Part shown: piece after piece, positions 18,960-28,494 of the stretch
Numbering within the stretch: position 1 is the stretch's first letter
Layout of the letters: each line of letters opens with the position of its first letter
Assembly (NCBI GenBank): GCA_027475525.1
Contig: JAMWFC010000114.1
Location: 810,580 to 874,579 of the forward strand
Direction of reading: 5' to 3'
DNA length: 64,000 nt
Origin: Macrolepiota albuminosa
Lineage: Eukaryota; Basidiomycota; Agaricomycetes; Agaricales; Agaricaceae
Notes under the pieces: generated by a model
What the model saw: the letters and a program-made list of their open reading frames with translations, nothing else
What the model was told of the DNA's origin: nothing
The model's database searches: none
Program-made: the position numbers and the translations under genes

Positions 18960-20825
18960 GCCCGTCCCCTTGGGCCAGGGAGAGGGTCCTCGGCAGGGAC
19001 TGGGACGGAAGATGGTTGAGGGGGTGACGGAGATGTTCGTGCGGGAGTTGTCCCTGAGGATGTTTGTTGAAGCGGGGATGGAGCGACGGTGAGAGCGGAT
19101 AAGTCAGCGGCGTGATGGGATTGGTCAGTGGCGAGGGCAGAGGTGTCATCAGTGGGAACGGATATGTCAGCAGTGGCAGGGGATTGGTCAGCGATGGGGT
19201 CAGGAGTGGTTTCTTCCTCTTCAACACAGTGGGAACGGATATGTCAGCAGTGGCAGGGGATTGGTCAGCGATGGGGTCAGGAGTGGTTTCTTCCTCTTCA
19301 ACGATGGGTCCAAGTCCACTGTGCCCTGTTGGATGCACTGCCACATCATCCTGAGCTGACGGACTGGAGGGACAGGTAGAGATGTGAAGTTGATTCTGCA
19401 AAGTGTCAACCACACCCCAAATATTGCGGATCTGCTCTTCCATCTGACGGATACGTCCGGCGTGGTCTTCAAGTGTCTCACCCACAAGAGAAACATTCGT
19501 TTGCAGGGTTTCTATGCGGCCACCGAGCGTGTTGACCTGAGTCTGGTAGCGACGGAAGAAGTCCTCAATACGCGGTAACCAGCTCACCTCAGCCATGACA
19601 AACCCGTCCCGCACCTGCTCCCCAACATTCCGCAATGCTTCCTGGAACCCATTCTCCATCCTGTCCAAATGGCTCTCCACCCCTGCCATTACACCAGCCA
19701 CAATGTCCTCACTGTGACTAGACTCCATTGCCCGCTCCTTGCCCTTTCCCTTGACCGGAAGAGGGTCCGCTGGGCGGTTGGAGGTCGACGGTTGGGATGG
19801 ACGGACGGACGGTTTTGATGGTCCCGCGATTGGACTGGTTGGTTCATCTGCTAACTATTGGTTAGCTATTTGAGCAGGAAAAGAGTTTCATACCGTCATC
19901 ACTCTCAATAATTGTCACTGACTTCTTTCTCAGTGGTTTTTTCCCCTTTCCCTTGTTGCTGGGCTTGACGGTTTTCTTGACAATCGTCAGGCTGCATGTT
20001 CGTTTGCGAATGAGCCAGCAGGGATCGCATGCGGTGCCGCCCTTTGTCCTGACACACTGTAGCCGCTTACTTGCGCAATATTGGCAAGGGGGGTTGATGT
20101 GCTGACCCTCGCGACGAGGTGCTGTCCTCAGATACCTGCCCAACAGCATCCCTCCAGTAATTTCCCCCTTTGGTATTCTGCCCTCTTGTTCTTCCTCTTC
20201 CTCTTCCTCTTCATCCTCATCCTCATCCTCATCCTCCTGCTCCTTCTGTCAACAATAGGTACCAGGAGGAGGTTGACCAATATAGGTCACCCGTTTTGGC
20301 TTCTTGGGATTTGGCGACGGACCAGACAAATCTCCTGCCGCTGGAGGACTCGGTTGTTTTCTCTTCTTCAGAATCGGTGACGGACCAGACGAATCTCCTG
20401 CTGCTGGCCTATGACCTATCCGGTCTTCTCGTGCCGGTGCCGTCGACGGACCAGCCTCAGTCGTTCTTTGCCCCCACTTGGTTCCTCCCCCCTTCCGCTC
20501 CTCTGGGTCCATTTCTTTGCAGCGTCCTTCAACCGCCTGGTCATATCCTCGTCAGAAAGCTTGCTCTGGAGTAGCGGGATAACTTTGTTGATGAAACTTC
20601 TCCTGGCATCAAGGAGGAGTTTCTTGTCATTCTTGATGTCCCTAACCTTGAACCACATGTCAATCTACAGGACGACTATTAGTGCATGTCTATTAGGCAG
20701 GAGTGCTTGTATCTTACCAGGTCCTTCTGCTGTGCTTTGAGTTGTCGCAGGTCTCCTCTGAGAGCAAGGTATAATACTCGAACATCCGCGTCAACGACCC
20801 GTTGGTGGAGTTCTTCGTTAGACAT
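18960..20825 (-). CDS. Zinc-cluster and coiled-coil protein upstream of the KDZ transposase (function unknown)
   Basis: Starts at ATG 20823-20825 with MSNEELHQRVVDADVRVLYL. A GT-AG intron (20665-20717) leads to IDMWFKVRDIKNDKKLLLDA. A proline/serine- and acid-rich linker includes a poly-Asp/Glu run (20190-20240). Then come eight or so cysteines in the pattern C-x2-C-x6-C...C-x2-C-x6-C (PCQYCASKRLQC and ACDPCWLIRKRTC, about 19990-20080), resembling a zinc-binding cluster. After another short intron a coiled coil (about 19690-19400) with RIEDFFRRYQTQVNTLGGRI and a Ser/Pro/Thr-rich tail follow. I recall similar proteins as frequent, unnamed Agaricomycete repeats. The tail is frameshifted by a 77-bp duplication at 19150-19303 and runs into the KDZ gene with no clear stop. 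DNA binding is an inference from the cysteine pattern only. Confidence 0.5.
19150..19303. repeat. 77-bp tandem duplication
   Basis: Units 19150-19226 and 19227-19303 in the Ser/Pro/Thr-rich tail of the coiled-coil gene. Confidence 0.95.
20190..20246. repeat. Trinucleotide-rich microsatellite in coding sequence
   Basis: CTT/CCT then CAT/CCT hexamers repeat on the plus strand. The minus strand encodes alternating Asp/Glu runs in the coiled-coil gene. Confidence 0.75.
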
Positions 20826-21021
20826 GGCGGATGGAGGATTAAAGAAACGGACGAGAACTTTACATGAAGCAAGTTCTGAAAATAGATATCATGTGACCCT
20901 GTTTAAATTACAAAAGAAGTTTGATTTATTGCTTGACAAAACCTTACTTTGTTTATCTTACAGTTTAGTAAATAACAATTAGCTAAGCAGGTCAAAAATT
21001 GCAGAGGTCCTAATGTTTATT

Positions 21022-21100
21022 GCACTAAGCAGGAGTCGAACCCACCTACTGCAACACACAATAAACACCAATAGATAATATTCCACTAGACCATCAATGC
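21022..21100 (-). other. tRNA-Gly-like unit with paired acceptor stem
   Basis: The 5' end GCATTGA pairs over 7 positions (two G-U) with the 3' end TTAGTGC. The A-box-like stretch is TGGTCTAGTGG and the T-arm GTGGG-TTCGACT-CCTGC pairs with wobbles. The anticodon region is longer than in a standard tRNA, so an intron or a degenerate arm is likely. Confidence 0.5.
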
Positions 21101-21236
21101 TTACTGTATACTGCTATAGTCTAAATAGATATCATGTCACTATGTTTAAATTAGGACCTTACTTTGTTTATTATACTGTGTAGTAAATAACAATTAGCTA
21201 AGCAGGTCAAAAATTGCAAACGTTTTAATGTTCATT

Positions 21237-21315
21237 GCACCAAGCAGGAGTCGAACCCACCTACTGCAACACACAATGAAGACCAATAGATAATATTCCA
21301 CTAGATTATCGATGC
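21237..21315 (-). other. tRNA-Gly-like unit with paired acceptor stem
   Basis: GCATCGA pairs with TTGGTGC. Compared with 21022-21100 the fifth pair has changed from T-A to C-G, a compensated change. The T-arm is conserved. Confidence 0.5.
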
Positions 21316-21435
21316 TTACTGTACACTGCTATAGTCTAAATAGATATCATGTCACTATGTTTAAATTAGGACCTTACTTTGTTTATCATACTGTGTAGTA
21401 AATAACAATTAGCTAAAAACAGTGAGACGAAAATG

Positions 21436-21513
21436 CACTAGTAGGAATCGAACCCGTCTACTGCAAGACATAATAAAGACCAATGAATAATATTCCACTA
21501 GACCACCAATGCT
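21436..21513 (-). other. tRNA-Gly-like unit
   Basis: GCATTGGTGGTCTAGTGG at the 5' end is very close to tRNA-Gly. Six acceptor pairs form with the 3' TAGTGC. The B-box is GGGTTCGATTCC. Confidence 0.5.
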
Positions 21514-21595
21514 TACTTTACATTGCTATGATGTAAATAAACATCAGTCTATTCTTCTGTGTGTGGTCAAAAATATTTGAGTTCGATCTCAATGC

Positions 21596-21672
21596 ACTAG
21601 GGGGAGTCGAACCCACCTAATGCAAGATACAAGGAATACCAATGAGAAATATTCCACTACACGACAGACGCT
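21596..21672 (-). other. tRNA-like unit, degenerate
   Basis: GCGTCTGTCGTGTAGTGG at the 5' end and GTGGGTTCGACTCC in the T-arm. Only part of the acceptor stem pairs. Confidence 0.4.
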
Positions 21673-21887
21673 TCATGTATAATGCTATGGTGTAAATCAA
21701 TATCAGTCCAATATTCCGCTACAAACCATGGTTTTCCTCTTTCCTGTATACTTCTATGGTGTAAATAAATATCAGTCTAATATTGTCAATTCAATACAGA
21801 TGCACCAGTTGCAGTAAAATCTCTATCCGTTCAAATTCTGTATGGGTCCGTTTGTGCACTACATGAACACCGTCCTGACTTGTAGCA

Positions 21888-21968
21888 AGCGCCTGTGGTA
21901 CAATGGAATATTCATCAATTGATATTTCATATTGTGCACAAGAAGTGGGTTTGACTCCCACTAGTTCA
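21888..21968 (+). other. tRNA-Gly-like unit
   Basis: Mirror copy of 13258-13335, starting GCGCCTGTGGTACAATGG and containing GTGGGTTTGACTCCCAC in the T-arm. Confidence 0.45.
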
Positions 21969-22002
21969 CATTATATAATAGCAGCAGGCCGCTGACGTCC
22001 GC

Positions 22003-22988
22003 TGATGACGCCCAAATCGAGCTGGGCACTGCGTGGACTATCACTAGTGCAGCTACTTAGCCGATATAGCTTTGGGCGTGCTAAGTGTGTGAGAGAGTCC
22101 CGGACAGGTCCCAGAGAACACACGGTAGGCAAGAGGTTGGTGGCAAGGAAAGTGGATAATTGGAGGCACTTGCGTAAGGCTCCAAAATGTGGCTACAGGG
22201 CGCTAAAAGTCGCTAAGGGGGAGTGCTAAGAGCGTGGGAAAGTCGCTAAGAAAGGCGCTAAGAGGTGCGGGAAAGGGTCGCTAAGAGGCGCTAAGTGTTA
22301 GCACCTAGAACGTGATAATAAAAGGATGAGATTGCTTAGCGGATCTAAGCACGAAAGCCAAGCCGTAGTTGCAAGGCGCTAAAGAGAGAGAAATATAGAA
22401 AACTAGAGCAGAGTCCCCTTGCTTGACACGGTCAACAAGAGGTAGTCTGTTGCGTATGGAGACCAAAATGTTGGGATACGATCCCTACTGCCAAATTGAT
22501 TCCCCGTACTACTAACAAAAAGTAGGTATTTATAGTAAAGAAAGTTAGCCGACGCTAAGAGGTTAAGCGCCGCTAGAGGGTGGTGAACTGATAAAAATGT
22601 AAGTAAATGTGGTGAATTGAATTGTATAGTAAAAAAGGTCCATAATGATGCTGTCACGGAAATACTTCATCATTTTCCTTTGTAAGCGCTGCCACTGGCT
22701 AAGAGCATTATGCCAGATTGACTGATGCCAAGTGTCTGTGTAAATGGGTAGCCTCGGAGTGCAAGTGGCAAGGTGCGGCGAGGTGTCAATAGTGGTGTGA
22801 AGAATAAGTGGTGCCATAAAAAGTGGTCTGAGAGTAATTGGAGTCTGTAGCTGCGAGTTATTAGTGTAAAAATATGAGAAAAATAGCGCTGGAAGCGCTA
22901 GAGCGTGGCGCTTCTGGTGGTACTAGTGGGCCTATATGAGGTGCGGGTATTGGTGCGATCTGTAGCCAGCCACGATGCAGGCTCATCA
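22003..22988. mobile_element. Solo LTR-like insertion in the right inverted arm
   Basis: The left arm shows the uninterrupted target. The insert begins TGATGACGCC and ends GGCTCATCA (TG...CA with short inverted ends) and is flanked by CCGC on both sides (21999-22002 and 22989-22992), as expected for a 4-bp target duplication. The interior has many GCGCTAAG motifs and no long coding frame. It is most likely a solo LTR of a retrotransposon not otherwise present here; a short-TIR DNA element with a 5-bp CCGCT duplication is the alternative. Confidence 0.65.
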
Positions 22989-23388
22989 CCGCTAGCGTCA
23001 TGAATTTGATCTGTTGAAAACTCCAAAGATTTCTGCAGCGGCATAAGATGGACGAGTTCGTGCATGTGTTCATTCCAGTGCTCATGACAAGTTGATGATG
23101 CACTGTGGCTGACTACCTCTGTGCTGATCTTTGTAAAAAAAGTAGTCAGCCCTGGTGTATCGTCACTTGTCATGAGCGCTGGAATGATCTCATGTGTCAA
23201 CTCCTCCATCCTATCTCGCTTCAGTAATTCCTAGAGTTTTGGTCAGATCCACTACCACAGGCGCATACTCCAGGTCAGTACAATGTATATGTAGAGCAAA
23301 AATGCACCCATATAAAAACACAGCATTAGTCCCTGTTAAGGTGAAGTAGGAGTAGAACCCACCACTGTACACAATATTGAATATCAAT

Positions 23389-23542
23389 AAATGAATATTC
23401 CACTGAACCACTGGGACTGGTTGCACCGCTGACATCAGCTGGCTCACATGCCGACGTCAGCTACCAAATGAATATTCCACTGAACCACTGGGACTGGTTG
23501 CACCGCTGACATCAGCTGGCTCACATGCCGACGTCAGCTACC
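23389..23542. repeat. 77-bp tandem duplication
   Basis: Units 23389-23465 and 23466-23542. The left arm has this sequence once (about 12770-12840). Confidence 0.96.
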
Positions 23543-23552
23543 ATCCGCTACC

Positions 23553-23574
23553 GTCCGCTGGCATGCCAGCGGAC
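23553..23574. repeat. 22-bp perfect palindrome, right-arm copy
   Basis: Same palindrome as 12717-12738. Confidence 0.85.
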
Positions 23575-23652
23575 AGCAGACACTCACGCACCCTCTTCCG
23601 CCCTTCCCCCTCTTTCTCCCCAGTGCCATCCTCTCCACTCCCCACACTACCT

Positions 23653-23806
23653 CACATGCCACCCCCGTCCACCACATGCACCCCGCTTCCCTCCTCCCCC
23701 CTGACCTGACGTCCGACGTCTGCTACGTCCACATGCCACCCCCGTCCACCACATGCACCCCGCTTCCCTCCTCCCCCCTGACCTGACGTCCGACGTCTGC
23801 TACGTC
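23653..23806. repeat. 77-bp tandem duplication
   Basis: Units 23653-23729 and 23730-23806 in the C-rich tract. It is single-copy in the left arm. Confidence 0.96.
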
Positions 23807-24303
23807 TGCTGGGGTACCAGCGGACACCCACGCTCCTCCCCTTCCCCCTTCCCCCTCTTTCTCCCCACCCCCATCCCTCTTCCGCCACCCCCCACGCTCT
23901 CTGAGACGCCACCCCATGCGGCGGACACCCACGCACCCCGTTTCCTTCTCTCCTGCCCTGATGCCGGATGATGCCGGGGGTTGCCGATGGATTCCCGTGG
24001 ATTCCGACGGATACCAGCGGATATCCGGTGGATGCCGACGGATGCACGACGGATGCCGACGGATGCTGACGGATGCCAGCGGGTCACGACGGCTGCCGAT
24101 GAACTCCGACGGATGCCAGCTGATGGCCAGCTGATGGCCAGCTGATAGCTGCTGATGCCAACGCCCCTTTCAGGCCACGAAAACTCTTTTGGGAGGTATG
24201 CCACCCCCCTTCCACCTCAAAAAATCCATACGGGAACCTGCGGAAACATAGGTGGGCATCCGTTCATTGTGTTATCCGACCTTTGAATCTATCCGTTAGT
24301 AAC

Positions 24304-24386
24304 GGACCTGTGGTGCAACGGTTAAATGTGCATTCCATTGCTGGAGGCTTTCCCAAGGCCGGGGGTTCGATTCCCCCCCACAGGCA
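24304..24386 (+). other. tRNA-like unit with long variable arm, right-arm copy
   Basis: Best-preserved copy: CCTGTGG pairs with CCACAGG immediately after the T-arm GGGGG-TTCGATT-CCCCC, and the B-box is GGTTCGATTCC. The anticodon stem remains weak (possible UGC loop). Confidence 0.45.
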
Positions 24387-25006
24387 TACGGTGGGCAAGA
24401 CGAAGTTACTTTTTTCCTTGGTCCAACCAGACTCCGTGGACCTGCGTAGGCCTCTGTGGATGTCCGCTGGTGTCCTGCGCAGGCCTGGGAGGGCCCGCGT
24501 AGGTTTGAGTCCGTCGACATACGTCTGCGTGGATGTCCGCTGGTGGCTTGCGTAGGCCTGCGTAGATTTTCAGGGCCCTTTCATGGACGTACGCTGGCGT
24601 CGGGGGTGGGAAAAGGATGGAAGGGGAGATGCGCAGCCTTGAGTTATTGTGGGGAGGAATGGAGAGGGGAGGGAAATGGGGAACCTCGAGGAGGGTTTAT
24701 TCATGCCATGAAGTCCGCCAATGGAGGAGGTTTTCACTCGTGTGCTGATGCCCGCCGGCGGCCGCTGATGCACATTGACGTCCGCTAGTGTCCGCTGGCA
24801 TCCGCCGGGCCTGCATGCGCATGTGTGTGCCTGCCTTTTATCGATCCACTGGACCGTGTCATACAGCACATTGTGACACGTCCGCGGCTCTGTATTCTAT
24901 GGCACTGTGGGGACTGCTCCGCTCCAGTGTAGCGGACTCCGCTGGACACGTATGGTACGGCACAAAGTGGGCTCCCGTACAACGTATGACATGTACCATT
25001 GTGATG

Positions 25007-25372
25007 CCCTACCCTGTAACTTTTGCTACACCTTGAAATGCTTAATCATACTGATCGAAAGCCATGCTTTTCTATTGTCCAATGATACCATTGGATAGTC
25101 ACAGGGGTCCTTCTAGCGTATCATATTGTATTTCAATGAATCTCAATTGAGTATGAACTAGTCATTTTGAAATGCAACTTGTTTTTCTTCTGATTTTGAC
25201 AAAGTCCTCAACTTCACTTTAAGAAATTGGTAAAATTCACAAAAGCAACTCAACAAGCAGCTCATGGACTCAAAACTATAGACTTGTAAGTACAAAAAAT
25301 TCATGTCAATGATGTATTAGAACGAAAAAAACTACAAAACACCAAAGCTACTGATTAAAATATGGATACAAG
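25007..25372. other. No gene recognised
   Basis: AT-rich spacer between the right inverted arm and family Y'. By symmetry with the left side a TET gene might be expected here; none is seen. Confidence 0.5.
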
Positions 25373-26399
25373 TCAGTCGCATGAAACCTCGCCTTCCATA
25401 TAACAGCGTGTAAAGATCATTGCTGCAGATGCCAATCCTGTAGTCCAAAAAAGTGCAGGGCTAGGGTGTTGACCAATGGCAGCGGCTGCAGCATTTCTAT
25501 GAATTAAAGATTAGTATACAAACAGGCAAAATTGACAAAAGTATGGACCATCCTTTGTAGATACCTGGCATCGCGCCTCGAACAACCACCCAATGACATT
25601 CTTCATCACCAATCTCTGTCTGAGTAGAATGCGTGGTCAAAGATGAACTGGCCTGAGAATGCATCAGGGATGTTGATGAAGAAGCCTTCAAAAAGGCAGA
25701 GCGCTTTGAAGACATGTTTGGCCACTTGATAGGCTCAATAAAGCCATCAGACAGGTACATATCGTTATCGTCAGTGGTGAATTTTACAGACTGTTGAGTG
25801 CTGAAGCCTCTGTAAGGTCTTGGAGACCGCTGATAAGATGGTAGAGAAGATAGATCATGATCGGTCAAATCATTGTTGTTGTCGCCTTGCTCGTATTGTA
25901 CTTGTGAAGTGGAAGATGATCTGAGAAGATGTTTTGATGCACTTGGAGTCGAGTCTTTGACGGCCTTTACCAAGTTATTTGCAAGAGCATGCTCCCATGC
26001 CTTATCAGCAGCTTTGCGGCTATAATAGCCCTGCACATATGCTACCTTTCTCCGTAGAGTCGGGTCATTTGGTTCAAAAATATCAGGCTTGCCACGTAAA
26101 TGTTCCTTCTTTGCTAGCTCAAATGCATCATCAAGCCTGAGATTGCTCATGTTGGGAATTTTAGTGTTCTTGCTCTTTGCCGGAGAAGCTGTAGAAGCTC
26201 CCAGTAATAAGTGACAAAAGAGACAAAAATTAGATAGACATACTAGGCGGAGACTAAGCCTGCTTACTCCGGGGAGTTGATTGTGTATCTGGTAGACTAA
26301 GAATAATGTTAGTGAATTGGGTGTGAAAATTTCCAAATAATATACCTTGTGTTGGGAGAGAATGCATTGTAAAGCAATAAGTAAAGGAGAGAGAGACAA
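25373..26399 (-). CDS. Family Y protein, right copy
   Basis: Read on the minus strand: RLDDAFELAKKEHLRGKPDIF and TLRRKVAYVQGYYSRKAADKAWEHALANNL match the left copy. A serine-rich middle follows, and then ECHWVVVRGAMPGIYKGW with the last exon from 25496 (GQHPSPALFWTTGLASAAM) ending in TGA at 25373-25375. The intron between them is about 50 nt. This copy keeps the W-V-V-x-R-G...G-I-Y core at its C-terminus, so the family may carry two such modules. The start is uncertain: ATG near 26148 (MSNLRLDD) or an upstream exon. It is divergent from family X', with under 100 bp between them. Confidence 0.5.
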
Positions 26400-26828
26400 A
26401 AATGAGAGAAGACAAGAGAAAGAAGAGGGAAAAAGAGAAAGGAAGAAAATGAAAATGAACTATTCGTCTTTAGAACGTTGATTGTTGAGAAACACTCATG
26501 TGATCTTGTTTGTTTCTCATGAACACTTGAAAAACACCGATAAATCTCACAAAGCCTTGACACTGTTTGACCCAATGCCAGGACTTGCAATTGATGCTGG
26601 GGCTGCTGCTTGGGCAGCATGTAATTCTGATCAACCTATTCAACTGCCACGTATACGTGCTTCTCAGCTTAATACACAATCTGATGCATCTATTGGTACC
26701 GGCACACTCTTGAAGAAGAACACAAAAGCAAACCTTGACTTAGTCCACGATGCTGTCTTTACATATCCCAAGAATCAAGATAAATTCATCAATGGACTGG
26801 CACAACAGTATCTGGTAGACAAAGAACG

Positions 26829-26982
26829 GGTCAAAAAGATGATAACTCATGGTTCCACTTATACTTCGATGCGTGGTCCCTCTCTGTCAAATGCTATATT
26901 TCATCGGTCAAAAAGATGATAACTCATGGTTCCACTTATACTTCGATGCGTGGTCCCTCTCTGTCAAATGCCATATTTCATC
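26829..26982. repeat. 77-bp tandem duplication
   Basis: Units 26829-26905 and 26906-26982 inside the first X' exon; one C/T difference. Confidence 0.96.
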
Positions 26983-27441
26983 ACAAGGCTAAAAAACTGA
27001 ATGAGGGTAAGTAAGCTTGTTTCTGTAGTCTTGTAAAGAAAACTTTACAACTTTCAGCCTGTGATCATGGTGAGCGTTTAATGCTCAAAGATATCCAAGA
27101 AAATATCAAAAATGACCCACAATTGGACGTGTTCAACATGACCAAGGAGCACAAGAAGGAACTTATTGATAAGCTTATAGAATATTGAACTCTTAAATCA
27201 CAAGGAATGCATTATAATAACCGTGCATCAGCTATTGATGCACATCAGAATATCAAGGCCATTATGCTTGAGGCAAGCTCATGTATTCTTTATATGAATT
27301 GATTACTCATAGACTAGTAATATAGATGAAGAATCTTTTTCTATGTACAGGTGTTCGTTCTTTTGCTTTCTTTTCCTGGAGCCATGTCAAAGACACCACT
27401 ACTACATTCACTGCCACTTCCGATGATACAGTAATGAAGTT

Positions 27442-27595
27442 TTTCCCTGAGGTTCTCAAGCTTGATTATGCAGATGTGCTTGCCAAGTTTGAGATGTACT
27501 CCTGTCTTGAAAACCGCCTTTCCCTGAGGTTCTCAAGCTTGATTATGCAGATGTGCTTGCCAAGTTTGAGATGTACTCCTGTCTTGAAAACCACC
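27442..27595. repeat. 77-bp tandem duplication
   Basis: Units 27442-27518 and 27519-27595 inside the X' exon encoding VLAKFEMYSCLEN, so that block appears twice. Confidence 0.96.
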
Positions 27596-28239
27596 ATATG
27601 TTTTATTGGCTTACTTTCTCATATCTAGCTGATGATGATGCAAGGTGTAATAAAACCAGAGACACTACTCTCAATTCATGCTGAGTGTACTGCCCTCATT
27701 TTGGATGGATTGCGCAAGTTTCAAATACTATGTACTTGTCCTTAGAGTCTAACTATCCAACAGATTTAATTCTTGGGAACAAGGCTATAAAAATGAGCTA
27801 CGTGAACTACAAGACAATAATTGTTGAGAAATATCATGTACATCTTGTCAGTTAGCCATCGCGGATAGTGTTTGGCAGTCCCTCAAATATTTCAACCATA
27901 GACAATGTTCGGCTTTTGCATTCCACCCTCAGCAATGGCCAGTGTAAGTGGATGTTTTTTATGGCAGAGGAACGGAAGGAACACAGTCAAAAGCTAGCAG
28001 AGGCGCATAATGCAGGGATCATCATTGGAAAGAAGAGGAAAGAACGTTCAGACAAGGGTAAACCAAGAACAAAGGGGAAAGGAGGACAATTGAAGAAGAA
28101 GAAGAAGACATCGCAGCTGCCTTCGGCATCCACAAACAAGAGTGTAGAGTTGGCTAATAATGAGGAGGGTGAGTCACCCAATGATGAGTCCGACAATGCA
28201 GACAACTAGACAATACTGTATGTTTCTTTTAATCATTCA

Positions 28240-28430
28240 ACTCTCAAATTTTTCTTGTGCGCTTGCGCACACAGGTAATATATGTTGTTATGAGCCCTAC
28301 TATATACTATATACTGCTTCTTGACTGCTTCTTGATGCCAGGTTTCCTAAATTTTTCTTGGTCATTCAAGCTTCAAATTTTTCTCGTGCACTGGCACGCA
28401 CAGATAATATATTTACCATGTAAATACTAC
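28240..28430. repeat. Two imperfect copies of an AT-rich stretch
   Basis: A segment with CAAATTTTTCTTGTGC, a GCAC-rich core and GGTAATATAT at 28245-28280 recurs at 28372-28412 with substitutions. Confidence 0.6.
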
Positions 28431-28494
28431 ATTATATAAAGAACTATTAATTTCCTGTGTCTTATTAGATGTGAAAAGTTCAAGAATGTTCTTG

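Larger units (their letters stand above)
21732..25006 (-). repeat. Right arm of long inverted repeat
   Basis: Reverse complement of 11296-13492, interrupted by a 986-bp LTR-like insertion at 22003-22988. Two 77-bp duplications (23389-23542, 23653-23806) are absent from the left arm. The outer end at 25006 lacks the TET gene that borders the left arm. Confidence 0.88.
26482..28209 (+). pseudogene. Family X hypothetical protein, right copy (most complete)
   Basis: The N-terminal exon carries QSDASIGTGTLLKKNTKANL and YLVDKERVKKMITHG. Next comes an exon with MLKDIQENIKNDPQLDVFNM, then FFSWSHVKDTTTTFTATSDD and LDYADVLAKFEMYSC. The C-terminal part has NISTIDNVRLLHSTLSNGQC and a lysine-rich tail (KKRKERSDKGKPRTKGKGG) that could be a nuclear localisation signal, ending at TAG 28207-28209. 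Defects: 77-bp duplications at 26829 and 27442, TGA in place of an expected Arg near 27186, and a TAG near 27853 where relatives have Trp. The role is unknown. Confidence 0.55.

Noticed and set aside
20316..20400. Repeat of GACGGACCAGAC in the coiled-coil gene counted with the 77-bp set
   Set aside because: The spacing is 63 bp and it encodes a repeated Ser/Gly/Pro motif in frame.
11296..25006. The long inverted repeat as a pure assembly duplication
   Set aside because: The arms differ by scattered substitutions, one has a 986-bp insertion with a target duplication, and each has its own 77-bp joints, so they are distinct genomic sequences.
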